NCBI GenBank assembly: GCA_963989245.1
Contig: OZ022342.1
Location: forward strand, 35,550,679 to 35,614,678
Source of the DNA: Nansenia antarctica
Taxonomy: Eukaryota > Chordata > Actinopteri > Argentiniformes > Microstomatidae
Direction: 5' to 3'
Length of the DNA stretch: 64,000 bases
This document shows positions 23,438 through 34,579 of the stretch, one piece after another. The notes below the pieces were generated by a model. That model was given only the letters and a program-made list of their open reading frames with translations, was not told the origin of the DNA and searched no databases. Made by a program: the position numbers and the translations under genes. Position 1 is the first letter of the stretch; every line of letters begins with the position of its first letter.

Positions 23438-24377
23438 CAGTGTTGCCACAGTTACTTTGAAAAAGTATTCTGATTACTGATTACTGATTACTCCTTTAAA
23501 AAGTAATCTAGTTACTTTACTGATTACTTGATTTTAAAAGTAACTAAGTTAGATTACTAGTTACTTTTTTAGTTACTATTGGCAGCTGCCTAGGCACCCG
23601 ACCCCCCCCCCCCACCCGCAACATAAAAATGAAAACTGGTTTTGCCAAAACTCACTTTATTTTAACAGTAACTTAAATTACATAATTAAACTTTAAACAA
23701 TAACTTAAAACAACAAAATAAAGAGTCTTTCTTTGCCTCACCCAACATAAATACTTGTTTTTAAACAATAAAATAAATATAATCTTTATTTAACAGTAAC
23801 TAGCAAGGAGTGGTTTCACAAAACCTAAAACCTACCCTGACCATTCAGATATGATCCTAATATAATCCTAATCCTAAACTGGGTGAGTCTGAGTTTATCA
23901 ATGATCAACATTTATGTTCTTGTCATCCTTTGCTGACACAAACTCAAAATAATCCTTATATTTCCAGCTATTTAACGCATATCTCTGTTCTCGCTCCATT
24001 GTGTAGGCTACGCTTCTGTTTACACTGTGCAATCAGCGTTGTGATACACGTGAGCGATTCTGCTGCAATCTCGCGATAGTCGAGAGCCGTTTTTTGCGGG
24101 CATGGCCTTCCATAGTAACCTCGTGTTGAAAACGTGGGCACTGACGTCACTCCCCAAGACGCGAGAAATGTTTGTTTACTATCGAACATTACAAAGAAAT
24201 ACTGCATTTAGCCTAAGTTATGAGGTAGTAACGCAATAGTAACGCACAGCCACTTGAATAAGTAACTTTAATCCGATTACTGATTTGGAAATAGTATCGC
24301 GTTAGAATACTCGTTACTGGGAAAAGTATTCAGATTAGAGTAACACGTTACTTAGTAACGCGTTACCGGCATCACTG
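23438..24377. mobile_element. Non-autonomous hAT element, family D
   Basis: The ends are CAGTGTTGCCACAGTTAC and the complement of a terminal CAGTGATGCCGGTAACG, with an 8-bp duplication GCCACAAC (23430-23437 and 24378-24385). The subterminal parts are rich in GTTACT/AGTAAC repeats, as in known fish hAT ends. It sits inside the piggyBac transposase exon at Val-Val-Ala codons and did not change the frame on either side. No transposase is encoded. Confidence 0.95.
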
Positions 24378-25488
24378 GCCACAACACACTGCGGTTTGAG
24401 CTGACCCACCTTCTCCTTCTTCCCCTTCTGCCACACCTCCACCCTCTGCATGCTGTCATGGTGACAGGTTGTCACCATCCTCACCAGACGCTTGTCCTGC
24501 CATGCCATAACCAGCACCCTGCCATTGTGCCGCACCAGCCTCCCCTCCACACCCAAGTCGGTCTTTGTCGGCTCCCTTATGATCTGCGGTTCCCCCCTGT
24601 TTTTTCGCAGTGTTCCGCAGACGTTGGTGTTGGCTTTGATCAACTGCTCACACAGTTGAACAGAGTTGTAGAAGTTGTCCATGTACAGTGTGTATCCGTG
24701 TCCTGTGAGACGGTCAAGGAGGGAGAACACTGTGTCTGGGAGTGTGTTATGCTGGCCAACATAAGGCTTCATGTTAAAACAATACCCAGTATAAGAGTCA
24801 CACAGTATGTAGGATTTAATTCCATACTTCACCGGCTTCTGAGGGTTATACACTTTGAATGATAGGCGGCCACGCCACTGCATCATTCCTTCATCAATGC
24901 AGATACTTTCAAAGGGCTGATACAGCTCTTTGAATTTGGCTACAACATGATCTAAAATAGGACGCACTTTATACATTTTATCTGTGGCGTCCTGTGATGC
25001 ATTATTGTTGTAGTGGAGGAACTTCCAGATGAGCTGATACCTGTTCCTGGACATGGTTTTATTGAAGTATGGAGTGGCGTCCTGTTGATCCACACTCCAA
25101 TACATTTCTAGTTATGGCTTTTTTATGTAACCGGTGATGAAAGTGAGTCCAAAGAATCGTTTCAGTTCTGGGACTGTCACCGGTTTCCATGACCTCCCTC
25201 TGGAGTGTCGGGATGTGTCGGGATGTGCCTGTAAAAACTGCTTGGCATACAGGTTGGTTTGATCTGCAATGTGCTGCAGCAGCTCATCAGGAATAAGCAG
25301 CTCCAGGAAATCAACCGGCAGGTCAGATTCCAGCTCTGCAGCAGCATTCTGGGGTCCAGGGGTTGCCGTGAATGGAACCTTTGTGGGTTGCCAGTCACCG
25401 TGACCCCAACCAGCAGCTTTCTCTGAAGACAGCCGTCTCCTTGCAGCAAACCCACTGGTTGAGGCACGTCCTCTGCTCGATTCAGGAA

Positions 25489-26103
25489 CTGTAAAATATT
25501 GAAATATATACCATTTTATACAAAATATATATACAAAAGGCATGTTTTATTGCTTTGTAATGATGTAGTGTAATAGTGTAATAGTAATAGTAATAGTGTT
25601 ATACTGCTCTAGTGATGGTTATAGTTTCAGCACAACACACACAGGTAGACATCAACACAGAGAGGTCACACACAGGTCATCAACACACACATCAACACAC
25701 AGAGGTAGACTTCAAACACACAGGTCACACACAGGTCATCAACACACACATCAACACACAGAGGTAGACTTCAAACACACAGGTCACACACAGGTCATCA
25801 ACACACACATCAACACACAGAGGTAGACTTCAAACACACAGGTAAACATCAACACAGAGGTAGACATCAACACAGGTAGACATCGCACGCACACACACAC
25901 ACACACACGCGCACGCACACACACGCGACTCCTAGTAAACACAAGTCAGCACAGGTGAAACAGAGCCTCTCTGACCTGAGGCAAGGCAAATGTATTTGTG
26001 TAGCACATAAATGTAGACCCAAGGTTACCCATAACTACCTCATAACTAATATTAGCCTCACATCACATTACCCATAAACATCCCCTCTTCATCTCCCTCA
26101 TAT

Positions 26104-26179
<76 letters not shown>

Positions 26180-26206
26180 ACACACACACACACTCACACA
26201 TACAGG

Positions 26207-26239
<33 letters not shown>

Positions 26240-26263
26240 ACACACACACACTCACACATACAG

Positions 26264-26305
<42 letters not shown>

Positions 26306-26380
26306 ATACACACGCACGGTCTGTAAAGAATACAAAAAGAAAAACAAATTCATTCATTCATTCATTCAACACAGTTTTAC
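25489..26380 (-). other. Intron of the piggyBac transposase gene
   Basis: GT at 26380-26379 and AG at 25490-25489 (- strand). The joined frame is phase 1 and continuous. The intron is enlarged by a 59-base tandem repeat (about 25660-25850, three copies containing GAGGTAGACTTCAAACACAC) and by (CA)n arrays at about 25885-25930 and 26107-26313. Confidence 0.88.
25660..26313. repeat. 59-bp minisatellite and (CA)n arrays
   Basis: Three near-identical 59-base units are followed by two interrupted CA-rich blocks. All lie within the transposase intron. Confidence 0.92.
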
Positions 26381-27521
26381 CTTTGCTTTTCACACTTGTG
26401 TCTTGGATCGTGGATCCGCGCTGATCTGGAGAGGATCCCCTGCTGCTATCCGATATGGGTGGCAACCACTCGTCCGACGAGTCGGGGTCTGGTTCGTCGT
26501 CCGATTCTGAACTGTTTGAAGAACTATTTGGCTCAGATGGCCGCGCGTTGTTTGGCTCCGCGTTTGGCACATCTCCTATACCAGATCTGCTTGCAGATCT
26601 GCTTGACCTGATCGGCACCACACTCCTTGCAGATCCACTGCCAGACAAGCTCTGTGCCAGTGTCAACTGCTTATAATGCTTCTCTCCTGCTCTCGCTGTC
26701 TTCGCTATCCGTTTCGCCATCTCTACAACCCACAAAAAACCAGTTCCGTGTCCAGGGTTTTATAGCTGAGCTAAATCGAACTGCTGCCCCCATCTGGGAC
26801 AGAAATACATTACACCCAAGTCTAAAATTCACACACCAGGTGTATAAGATGTCAATAAAGCCATCCCCGCGAAAAAAAAGAAGAAAAAAAAAAGACGCCA
26901 AATGGCGTCTTTGGCAGTCAATGAGTTAAAAGTCTTACTTGATGAATTTATTGGATCATACTTTTTTCAAGGTCAAAAGAGGTTAAACAATGGTTTAGAG
27001 CAGGGGTCGGCAACCTATGGCACGCGTGCCAGCAGTGGCACGCGTGCCAGCAGTGGCACGCGACAGCTTAAACAGTGGCACGCAAGCAATAAGTGCGAGA
27101 ATGGGAGATTTTTTTTTATTTATTTTTTTATGTTGGCCGCGTTCGTAAATTCGCGCACACTGGGTTCAACATCACAATGGGACCAAGTCATTTGATTGGA
27201 CTAGAGGCAGTCTCAGGGACGCTCCGGCGCTCTCAGGGCGAATTTACGAATGCAGCCCCAGTCCAGGGGTGGCCAACCCGGCTCTTTGCCTGTCTCTGTG
27301 CGGCTCTTTAATCCATTCATTAAACGTGCGTGGCTCGCTCTCTGTGTCTCAAGGCGTCGTTTTGGTATGGCAATTCATGGCACTCGCCATACCTGGCTTA
27401 ACATTTTTTTAAAATCTGAAACACGTTTAGTCATGTTGGTGATTTTATCCACTCCACACAACGGTAACTCAAAACCTCCCGGCTCCATCTCACCCCACCA
27501 GCCAAGCGCTGTAGTGGAGCG

Positions 27522-27625
27522 CAGGGTTGCCAGACGGGATTTGACCATTTCCAGCCCAACCAGTCTAAAAGCTGCCAAATTCACCCGTCCAGTGTGACCA
27601 AAAGTAGGCCTATCTGGCAACACTG
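27522..27625. mobile_element. About 105-bp MITE with GTTGCCAGA ends
   Basis: CAGGGTTGCCAGA at the left and TCTGGCAACACTG at the right are inverted. The same short element occurs inside hAT family G at 41232-41560 (split by a SINE) and 60644-60745. Confidence 0.75.
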
Positions 27626-28084
27626 GAGCGGGAAATCGGTTCCTCAATAAACAAGCCATGAGTAACGTTCATGTTAAAACCTTGTCCACGATTCTCGTTC
27701 ATTCAGGTGGGTTAAACAAACTGTATAAATGCCATTTACATACTGTTGGTTCAAATGTAACATAGTAATGAACAAGTTCATGTCATGTTTTGTCAGTACA
27801 AACATGTTCTAATGTTATTTTAGTGAGTTCGCTAGTTAGCGAACATTAAAGATTACAAGAGCTAGTTTACGTATGTCAACAATGTCTCTATTCTCAATAA
27901 TTTCAGTAATAATTGTACCAAATTGGGGCCAGTAACACTTACTTGTGTGTGAGTAAGTTATATGTGTGTGCAAGCATGTTTTTGATATTATCAATCGTCT
28001 CACTTTTACTAGTTGAGCTGGTAAAACAAATATACCAGGGGAAAAAAGGAAAATGGACATAAAGACCTATTTTGGTCAAAGGGC

Positions 28085-28285
28085 AGCAGAGACAAGTACA
28101 GGGACACAGGTGAGGTCTAAACAGGTGACAGGGACACAGGTGAGGTCTAAACAGGTGACAGGGACACAGGTGAGGTCTAAACAGGTGACAGGGACAGGGA
28201 CACAGGTGAGGTCTAAACAGGTGACAGGGACAGGGACACAGGTGAGCTCTAAACAGGTGACAGGGACACAGGTGAGGTCTAATCT
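28085..28285. repeat. 30-bp minisatellite, about 6 copies
   Basis: Unit GGGACACAGGTGAGGTCTAA plus AACAGGTGACA, with two units extended by a duplicated ACAGGG. It lies within hAT family E. Confidence 0.93.
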
Positions 28286-28873
28286 AGCGTTTTAACAGTG
28301 CAGTTAATTTAGAGTTGAGAATAGCTAAATCTGTAATGTTTGGTTTCTAAGGAGATTGAACCAGTCTGCTTGCTAGGAAAGATGTAGGCTACTACCTGCA
28401 TACTGTAGTTGTCTCCTTTATTCATTACCTTAATGTCACATAAGTAAATTGTATAGAAACAACTCATCAAAATTGACTATTGCACAACTGTTTTGAAAAA
28501 AACATCCACCGAGGGGGGGATTTTTTTTTTGCAGATCTGTTGGTCTGTTTGGTTTGGTTTGATGTCGAGTCATAATTAATGTTGATATTGTGGTTGGCAC
28601 ACTGACTAACAAGAACATTTAAAAATGGCACTTCATATCAAAAAGGTTGCCTACCCCTGGTTTAGAGTGACGCCATCTGGATAAAATGGTGTTAATATTG
28701 GAGGGCCTATGTATACCTATGTTTTGGGGGTCAATCTTTCCAATAAAATACTTTTTCAGAGGATATTCTTAAGTCTTATACCTGTATGAGGGGTACTACT
28801 ACCCCAACACCCACTTATTTGCCAAATGTGACGCCAGACAATGTTTTCATCAATCAGTTGCCTACATAAACTC

Positions 28874-30219
28874 CAGTGGAGGCTCCTCCATAGAGTTGGA
28901 GGAGGCCTGGCCTCCCCAATAATTTGAGAGAAGAGAGAGAGATTTTAAAAAGCAATAATTATATACTGTATATATATATATTTTTTTTTTTTTACAAAAA
29001 ACATTTTTTAATTTGTTTTATATTAATATTATTTCCGTTTTGTTCATAAATCTGAATTTTTCCATGGCTAAACCCCAATATTGCAATTGTAAAGCACCTG
29101 CAGGCCAGAATCCCTATCCGTTTGTACAGGCCTCCCCCAGGAAAGTGGTTTCTCATAGAAGTCAATGTAATGCAATTTTTTTCATGGCAATATGTGATTG
29201 GCCAAATCACTGAAAATGGGTGGGCAGAGGAGGCCTGGCCTCACCATGCATTGAGTCCAGGGCTGAAAGATTGACATTTTGTTCGTCCAATCACATGAAG
29301 CCATTTTGAGAATTCGCCAGTCACTTCAGTCAAAGAAACACTCGCCATAGTGAGTGTTTGCAGGACACGTCTAGAACACCCATGGCTATTATCCCTGAAA
29401 GTAATAGCTCATTTGGCCAAATACTTTTGCTTAAAATGACCTCGGAAGTCGGCGAGATTCTGACGCGATTTATACATCGAATAGGTAGACAACATTTAGG
29501 ATTTATTGAACAGTTTTATTTTTAATGTAGTCGATTTCGAGGAGGCCAATTTTTTTCCGCTTGCTCGCTTCACTCGCGATGGAATGTTCCCTGTTCTTCT
29601 TATCTGTCTTTGTGCTGGCCAAAGGCATACTATTTGGAGTGTAAGCTACAATCAGAAAGTTCTGATTTATGGAATTCATTGTGCAGAGCTTAGCCTATGT
29701 GCCTGCCTGAAGAAATGACATTGCTGTAAGTATGAGCCTGTCTGATAATTAAGTTGAGAAATGACATTTGGATGTAATATAAATGCCCAGTGAACATGTG
29801 TAAAAGGCAGGAATTTGATAATTATGTGGTTCAAAAACAATTTTGTTTAGCCTACATTTTTCATTCTTCTTCTTCTTCTTCTTCTTCTTCTTCTTCTTCT
29901 TCTTCTCCTTCTCCTTCTCCTTCTTCTTCTTCTTCTTCTTCTTCTTCTTCTACAGCTTCAACATGTAATCATCAATGTAATCAAGTTTAGCATATAAAAA
30001 AGATAAGTAACAGTTTCTTTATCAAATGTAGTTTTATTCAATATATATAATATAAATATATATTTGTTAAAGTTGAGTTAATTGTCAGGCAGGCTCATAG
30101 ACTTACAGCAATGTCATTTCTTCAGAGATAAGAAGAACAGGGAACATTCCATCGCGAGTGAAGCGAGCAAGAGGAAAAAATTTGGCCTCCTCAATTCTGG
30201 AAGTCAGCAGCCTCCACTG
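28874..30219. mobile_element. Non-autonomous hAT element, family F, with long internal inverted repeat
   Basis: Ends CAGTGGAGGCTCCTCC and the complement of CAGTGGAGGCTGCTGAC, with a perfect 8-bp duplication ATAAACTC (28866-28873, 30220-30227). Inside, 29543-29755 and 30076-30190 are inverted copies of one segment (marker GCTCGCTTCACTCGCGATGG). Between them is a (CTT)n microsatellite at 29868-29950. It splits the upstream part of the CXC-gene element. Confidence 0.95.
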
Positions 30220-30229
30220 ATAAACTCTC

Positions 30230-31779
30230 AGCTCTTTACATATTCTGAAACTACAGATTGTAAGCTTTCAAATGATGTGTCATACATTGAAATCGGACAG
30301 AAATTGAAGACGTCATGCATCATTGATGTAATTTCAATAAAAAAAACACAATGAAAACACCACTCCCAGTCTGTCATTGGTAAGTAGTTCAAACAAAGAT
30401 GTTAGACATTTCTCAAAATCTACATTTCTAGTTGACAGTCTGTATCACCTTGGGTTTGGCTGTTCATACCCAGAGGTACAGATGTATGAAAGAAGTGCTG
30501 CAGTAGCTGAGAAACCTGAGGTACATGGATTCACACCTGGGCACTTCATGCAATATGTTGCTGATAATGCTGACCATAATATCTGAACAATTGATGGCCA
30601 TGGAACGTTCTATGGCATGGGAATTATTGTATGCATCACCCCCAAAATTGAACAAGCTTCCATCATTCCACGTATCAAGTTGACAGCAAAGGACCTAACA
30701 GATGTCGGACGCATTAACATTGTTCCATATGTACAGAAGTCTGGGGGCCTAGTGTACACACCAAATATGGTGCCCAAAATGCTCGAAGGAAAAGCAGTTG
30801 CCAGGGTTATACGAGGTCATTTCCTGGTTGATGGAGCACAAGGACCTTTCTGCATCAAGACAGGCACGAGACAACGCTGACACTATTAAAATACTTCAAT
30901 TGTTGGAGTCACAAAATCTGTTTGCTGGGTATGAACACCTTCAGCACCTAATCACTGGTGTGACAGCCCATTCTGGTGTGGACCATTCAAAAGAGGTTGG
31001 TAGAAGGGTCTTAAAGGACATGGTAGGGAAAAAGGTGACAGAATATACCTTCAAGAGGAAAGCACATGCAGTCACCATGGATTCCAAATCCACAGTCAAA
31101 CTGAACAAAGAAGAAGTTGTCCATATTGATCATTAAGTTACAGGTTGTTTGCAACAACATCTTATTCGTGCATGCCATGCTTGGCTGTGATCCAACATCC
31201 AGACTCTTTGGGGTTGAGAAAGGGGTATCTCTGTGTCTGGTTAGAGAAAGCGACTCATTCAGAGTACAGGCCAGCATTTTTCAAAAACATTCTGCTACCA
31301 AGGATGAAATTGCTGCTGCAGGGGAAAGGGCAATGAACTAATATACCAATATACTAATACTAATCTACAAAGGTGCAGAAATGGATTCTCTCAATGACCT
31401 CAGGCTGAAAAGTTTCTATACTAAAGTGACTGACAGCAAAACGGCAATCCACCCTTGCAACTTGCCACCAACATCGTCGTCTGCCATGCTTCACAGCTTC
31501 AGAGTGTACCATCAGGTTCAGGAATGGATGGGAAACTCACCACCACCAGAGGAATGGGGCTGGAGGATCCAAGACTCATGCCTCATTCCCATCCATTCCG
31601 ACCAGGGCCCTGCTCCTCAATACTTGTTGGAGCGTGTGCACTGTAATTGCAAGTCAGGTTGTGGCACTATGCGCTGCAAATGCCGTCGTCAAGGACTTGA
31701 TTGCTCTGTTGCCTGTTCAGAATTCAGAGGTGTGTGTGTGAATATGTCGGCACAACATTTGGATGAGGACATGGAGTGA
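30230..31779 (+). pseudogene. Decayed CXC-motif protein gene, probably transposon-borne
   Basis: Frames on the + strand join into one protein-like series: 30377-30880 with an internal TGA at 30584-30586, then 30870-31136, 31117-31341, and 31381-31779. Visible motifs are ADNADHNI followed by DGHGTFYGMGI, then HAMLGCDPTSRLFGVEKG, and a C-terminal CXC-like cysteine cluster (CNCKSGCGTMRCKCRRQGLD then C...C) near residues 81-115 of the last piece. The LGCD...S..FG segment loosely resembles the helical core of XPG/FEN nucleases. Related multi-copy proteins are common in animal genomes. At least two frameshifts and one stop make it non-functional. A transposase role is inferred from the flanking inverted ends, not shown. 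Confidence 0.65.
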
Positions 31780-32514
31780 AGGTTACATGTAGGCCTACAG
31801 TAAAGGCATGTTTCAAGCTTGTTTTTAATAGGTTTATAGGTTTATATGGTTTATTTCTCATTTAAGGGTTTAATCTGTATATGATATGCAACATGGTTTT
31901 CATGGAAAAGCATTAACATTTATGTATGTTCAGAAATGTCAATGATAATAAATGTGTTATGAACTAATTTGATTGACTTTGAATGTTATGCAAATAGCAC
32001 ATATTTTATTAGATAACGCCTAATTTGCATATTTAAACATAATATTTCAGAAAACTTGTAATACAAAAGATAGTAGTCTTAATGTAAGTGATTAACTGGG
32101 GAAGTTTCATGGTGATATCTATTAGTTAAATTGTTTTATCCTATTAACTGGCCGTGTCGCGCCTGGCACAAAACCCCCAAATGTTCGACCCCCTGAATTT
32201 ACCTTGATCCAATAAGTATTAAGACTAAGACTTTTCATATGTTATTTGGATGTCCCTAGGGATCACAAAAAAACTTGAATAATTACTATTGCAATTTCCC
32301 CTGGGTTAAACCACAGATTGACTGGACTATATATGGAATGGGAAGGAATGGGAGGGAAAATCACATGTAGCTAAGCTGGCAACTAGTATTTCGCATCACA
32401 CAATGTTAACATCAAACCATGCATTTGTTGAGTTACTCTGCTCTTCTTTAAATACTATTAACACCTTGGAAATACAGCATTATATGTGTATTTGTAGCCA
32501 TAATGAGTGTAACA

Positions 32515-32905
32515 TTCCTTATGAAAAGAGGCTCTTGATGGTCCCCCGATCAAAGCTGGTTACAAGGAGAGATTGGGTCTTTGCAGTGGCAGCTCCACGG
32601 CTGTGGAACGACCTCTCTTAAACATCAAGACCGCCCCCGATCTAGAGACTTTCAAGACTCTGCTTAAAACTAATAATAATACTACTAATAATAATAATAC
32701 TACTAATAATGTTCTGATGTGTTATAGTATGAATGTCTGTCTTTAAATGTGTGCGGTTATGAATGTCAGACGTCCTCCATTTTTATTTTGTTGTCCTTAC
32801 TCGTCTGTGTTCCATATCCCATCATGTTTTGTCTCTGTTTTAGAGTCTGCGCCCAGGGCGCCCTAAACCGGTGTAGTTTGGTGCGTGTTTAAATAAATTG
32901 AATAT
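32515..32905 (+). mobile_element. L2-type LINE 3' fragment
   Basis: 32545-32670 encodes the C-terminal L2 protein signature (RSKL, then APRLWNDLS and LKT). This is followed by a 3' UTR with an (AAT)n run near 32676-32712 and a terminal AAATAAATTGAATATGACTA. It is 5'-truncated. Confidence 0.8.
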
Positions 32906-33136
32906 GACTATGACTACTTAAACTTAATGCTTTGTCGTAAAACCAAATAACCATACATTTTCAGGCACTTTCTTCATTGAATTCATTGTTGCAAACACAA
33001 TTCTGGATATGAGATTTTCCATTAGTTAGATTGTTCATTAGTTCATTCCACAGTATTGAGACTGCATTAGTAAAGGTTGTAAACCATCTCAGACTTATCA
33101 CAGATGCTGGTGGTGTATCAGTTCTTGTCTTGTTAG

Positions 33137-33863
33137 ATTTGAGTGCTTTTGCCCCCTGAAAACTAACATATTGAAAAACTCCGGCCACAGTGAAGATTTT
33201 AAAAACGCTGTATATTTGGCGTATATTTTTGACGTGGGGACGAGAGTGTTTTGTATTCGTTACGTCATCATGGAAATCATAGATTTCTATGATCATGCGC
33301 ACTGCAGCTGTTTGCTGTTCCTTCCAACGTCATATCCTGGCACCAGTAACTACTTTGTTATACTAAATTGTAAATTGTAAATACTTTGACTTCATTGTCT
33401 GTCCAAACGAACGACTCCTTTCCCCGAGGCGGCATGTTGCTTACGAGGGAGAAATTTTGTATTTTGCGGTAACGCAGAAGAACCGGTAGTAGCTTTGTTT
33501 TCCTGGTGTCTGATTGGCCAGCGGGGCTATAGGGTTAAAATGATATTGCCGACTACTGGTGTGTAGTCATGCGTATGCATGTGCATACAGATATTTTTAT
33601 ATATATCTAGGGGTAGGTTGTGAGGTTGTGAGTTCAAATCCCGCCTGAAGCCACACCACTACTAGTGTGCCCTTGGGTACTTAGCCCTCAGTTACTCCAG
33701 GGGGAATGTCCCTGTAATTCGTAATTGTAAGTCACTTTGGATAAAAGCGTCTGCTAAATGGCAAAATTATTAATTATTATTTATTATAAACATGCTCGTG
33801 TGGACGGTAATATTTTTATACACAAAAAACGTTTATCCAAAAAACTTTGGATTGGACAAGGCC
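33137..33863. mobile_element. PIF/Harbinger-like MITE copy 2, with SINE
   Basis: It matches 8006-9013 over the TGATCATGCGCACTGCAGCT core and the right half, and ends in a decayed GGACAAGGCC. The CACCAGTAACTAC site is uninterrupted here, which confirms the LINE insertion in copy 1. A SINE sits at 33608-33783. The left end is eroded. Confidence 0.75.
33608..33783 (+). mobile_element. tRNA-derived SINE with L2-like tail (head deleted)
   Basis: It keeps the B-box-like GAGTTCAAATCCCGCCTG, the body with CCACACCACTACTAGTGTGC, and the 3' tail GGATAAAAGCGTCTGCTAAA. The A-box part seen in the 43401 copy is missing. Confidence 0.88.
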
Positions 33864-33872
33864 TCTGTTTCT

Positions 33873-34235
33873 GTTAATGTTGACACATGTGGGGTCCCTC
33901 AGGGGTCTATTCTTGGTCCCTTGCTCTTCTACCTGTACATGATCCCATTAGGTAGAATCATCAGAAAACATGGTGTAAATGTTCATAGTTATGCTGATGA
34001 TACTCAGCTGTACATATCAATATTGCCGGATAATTTACATGCACTCAGCTCGCTGGAGAATTGTCTCTGAGATGTAAAACTTTGGATGTCCAAAAATAAA
34101 ACTAAATCAGGACAAAACTGAGATTCTTGTCATTGGATCAAAACCACAAAAAGACAAATTGTTGAATACCATGGGAACTTTGCTTTCAAACTGCAAACAT
34201 GAAGCTAAGAATCTAGGTGTTATTATAGATTCTGA
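33873..34235 (+). mobile_element. L2 reverse-transcriptase fragment
   Basis: The + strand encodes CGVPQGSILGPLLFYLYMIP and, about 30 residues later, the catalytic YADDTQLYIS. After a TGA near 34070 the frame shifts, with LGVI-like sequence to about 34235. It is a dead fragment lying about 345 bases upstream of the VSTM2L V-set exon. Confidence 0.85.
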
Positions 34236-34579
34236 CTTAATACATATTGTTAAATGTTTTTGTTTTGACTTGTCAAGCAGACAAGGCAAGCCTTAATGTC
34301 GAGCCCTGTTGTGGACTGCGTATTTCAGAAAACATACGATTCAACAAGCCATTCAGATTAGCCTCTCGGCCTTCACACATCTCCAGATCTTCTCCACGTC
34401 ACACGTCACGTAGAGTGGAGTCGTCACGTATTGACCTCCGCTGTGTTGAACATTCCCCCCGCCGTGTTCATCTGTCCGCTACATTCGAAGGCAAACTTAT
34501 CGTTTTCATGCAAATGACCTCTTCACCTCTTTACATCTCCCCATTATCTCTCCCTCTTACTTTTCCTCTCTCTTCTCAG

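Larger units (their letters stand above)
20716..26735 (-). pseudogene. piggyBac transposase (PGBD4-like), one stop codon, split by two hATs
   Basis: Cut-and-paste transposase. Exon 1 is 26735-26381, with donor AAG|GTAAAA. Exon 2 starts at 25488 after TTTTACAG and runs to a TGA at 20716, interrupted by hAT copies. Taking one copy of each 8-bp duplication, the coding parts (26735-26381, 25488-24378, 23429-22892, 20799-20716) total 2088 bases, or 696 codons in one frame. The only defect is a TAA at 25112-25114. The catalytic Asp residues lie near 317 (ICIDEG), 389 (YMDNFY) and 498 (NGVDKL). A C-terminal Cys/His domain follows (C..C, then WC..C, H..EC and a final AYH). Exon 1 is Ser/acidic-rich. 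A poly-Glu stretch (about 566-616) between catalytic and Cys domains is unusual. Confidence 0.9.
20255..26929 (-). mobile_element. piggyBac transposon with TTAA ends
   Basis: TTAA occurs at both edges (20255-20258 and 26926-26929). Just inside, the left end reads CTTTGACTGCCA and the right end is the complement of CTCATTGACTGCCA, so the ends are matching inverted repeats. TTAA target sites and the transposase inside identify piggyBac. Two hAT insertions (20808-22891, 23438-24377) account for about 3.0 kb of the 6.7 kb. It is inserted in the left arm of the older element at 20155-32334. Confidence 0.92.
27001..28659. mobile_element. Non-autonomous hAT element, family E
   Basis: Ends CAGGGGTCGGCAACC and GGTTGCCTACCCCTG, with a perfect 8-bp duplication GTTTAGAG (26993-27000, 28660-28667). 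The interior is itself patchy: tandem TGGCACGCGTGCCAGCAG units (27016-27066), a short palindrome with GCGAATTTACGAATGC at 27138-27256, a CAGGGGTGGCCAACCC end-like motif at 27265, a 105-base CAGGGTTGCCAGA MITE at 27522-27625, and a 30-base minisatellite at 28085-28285. No transposase. Confidence 0.95.
20155..32334 (+). mobile_element. Old composite transposon with CXC-motif gene, host of the nest
   Basis: The sequence AGTCCAGTCAATCT, then ACCCAGG.GAAATTGCAATAG, opens the left end (20155-20214) and recurs inverted at 32334-32270. The similarity continues: AAGTCTTA and TTATTGGATCA occur in the left arm just after the piggyBac insertion (26930-26960) and in the right arm near 32210-32235. The arms therefore span at least about 130 bases and were split by piggyBac. 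The interior holds the CXC gene remnant (30230-31780). Removing piggyBac and the two hAT copies leaves about 2.5 kb. The target duplication is no longer clear. Confidence 0.6.

Noticed and set aside
24458..24862. 134-codon + strand frame
   Set aside because: Shadow of the piggyBac transposase on the other strand.
25590..26313. CRISPR-like regular repeats
   Set aside because: The 59-base units are directly abutting with no unique spacers, in an animal genome; it is a minisatellite.
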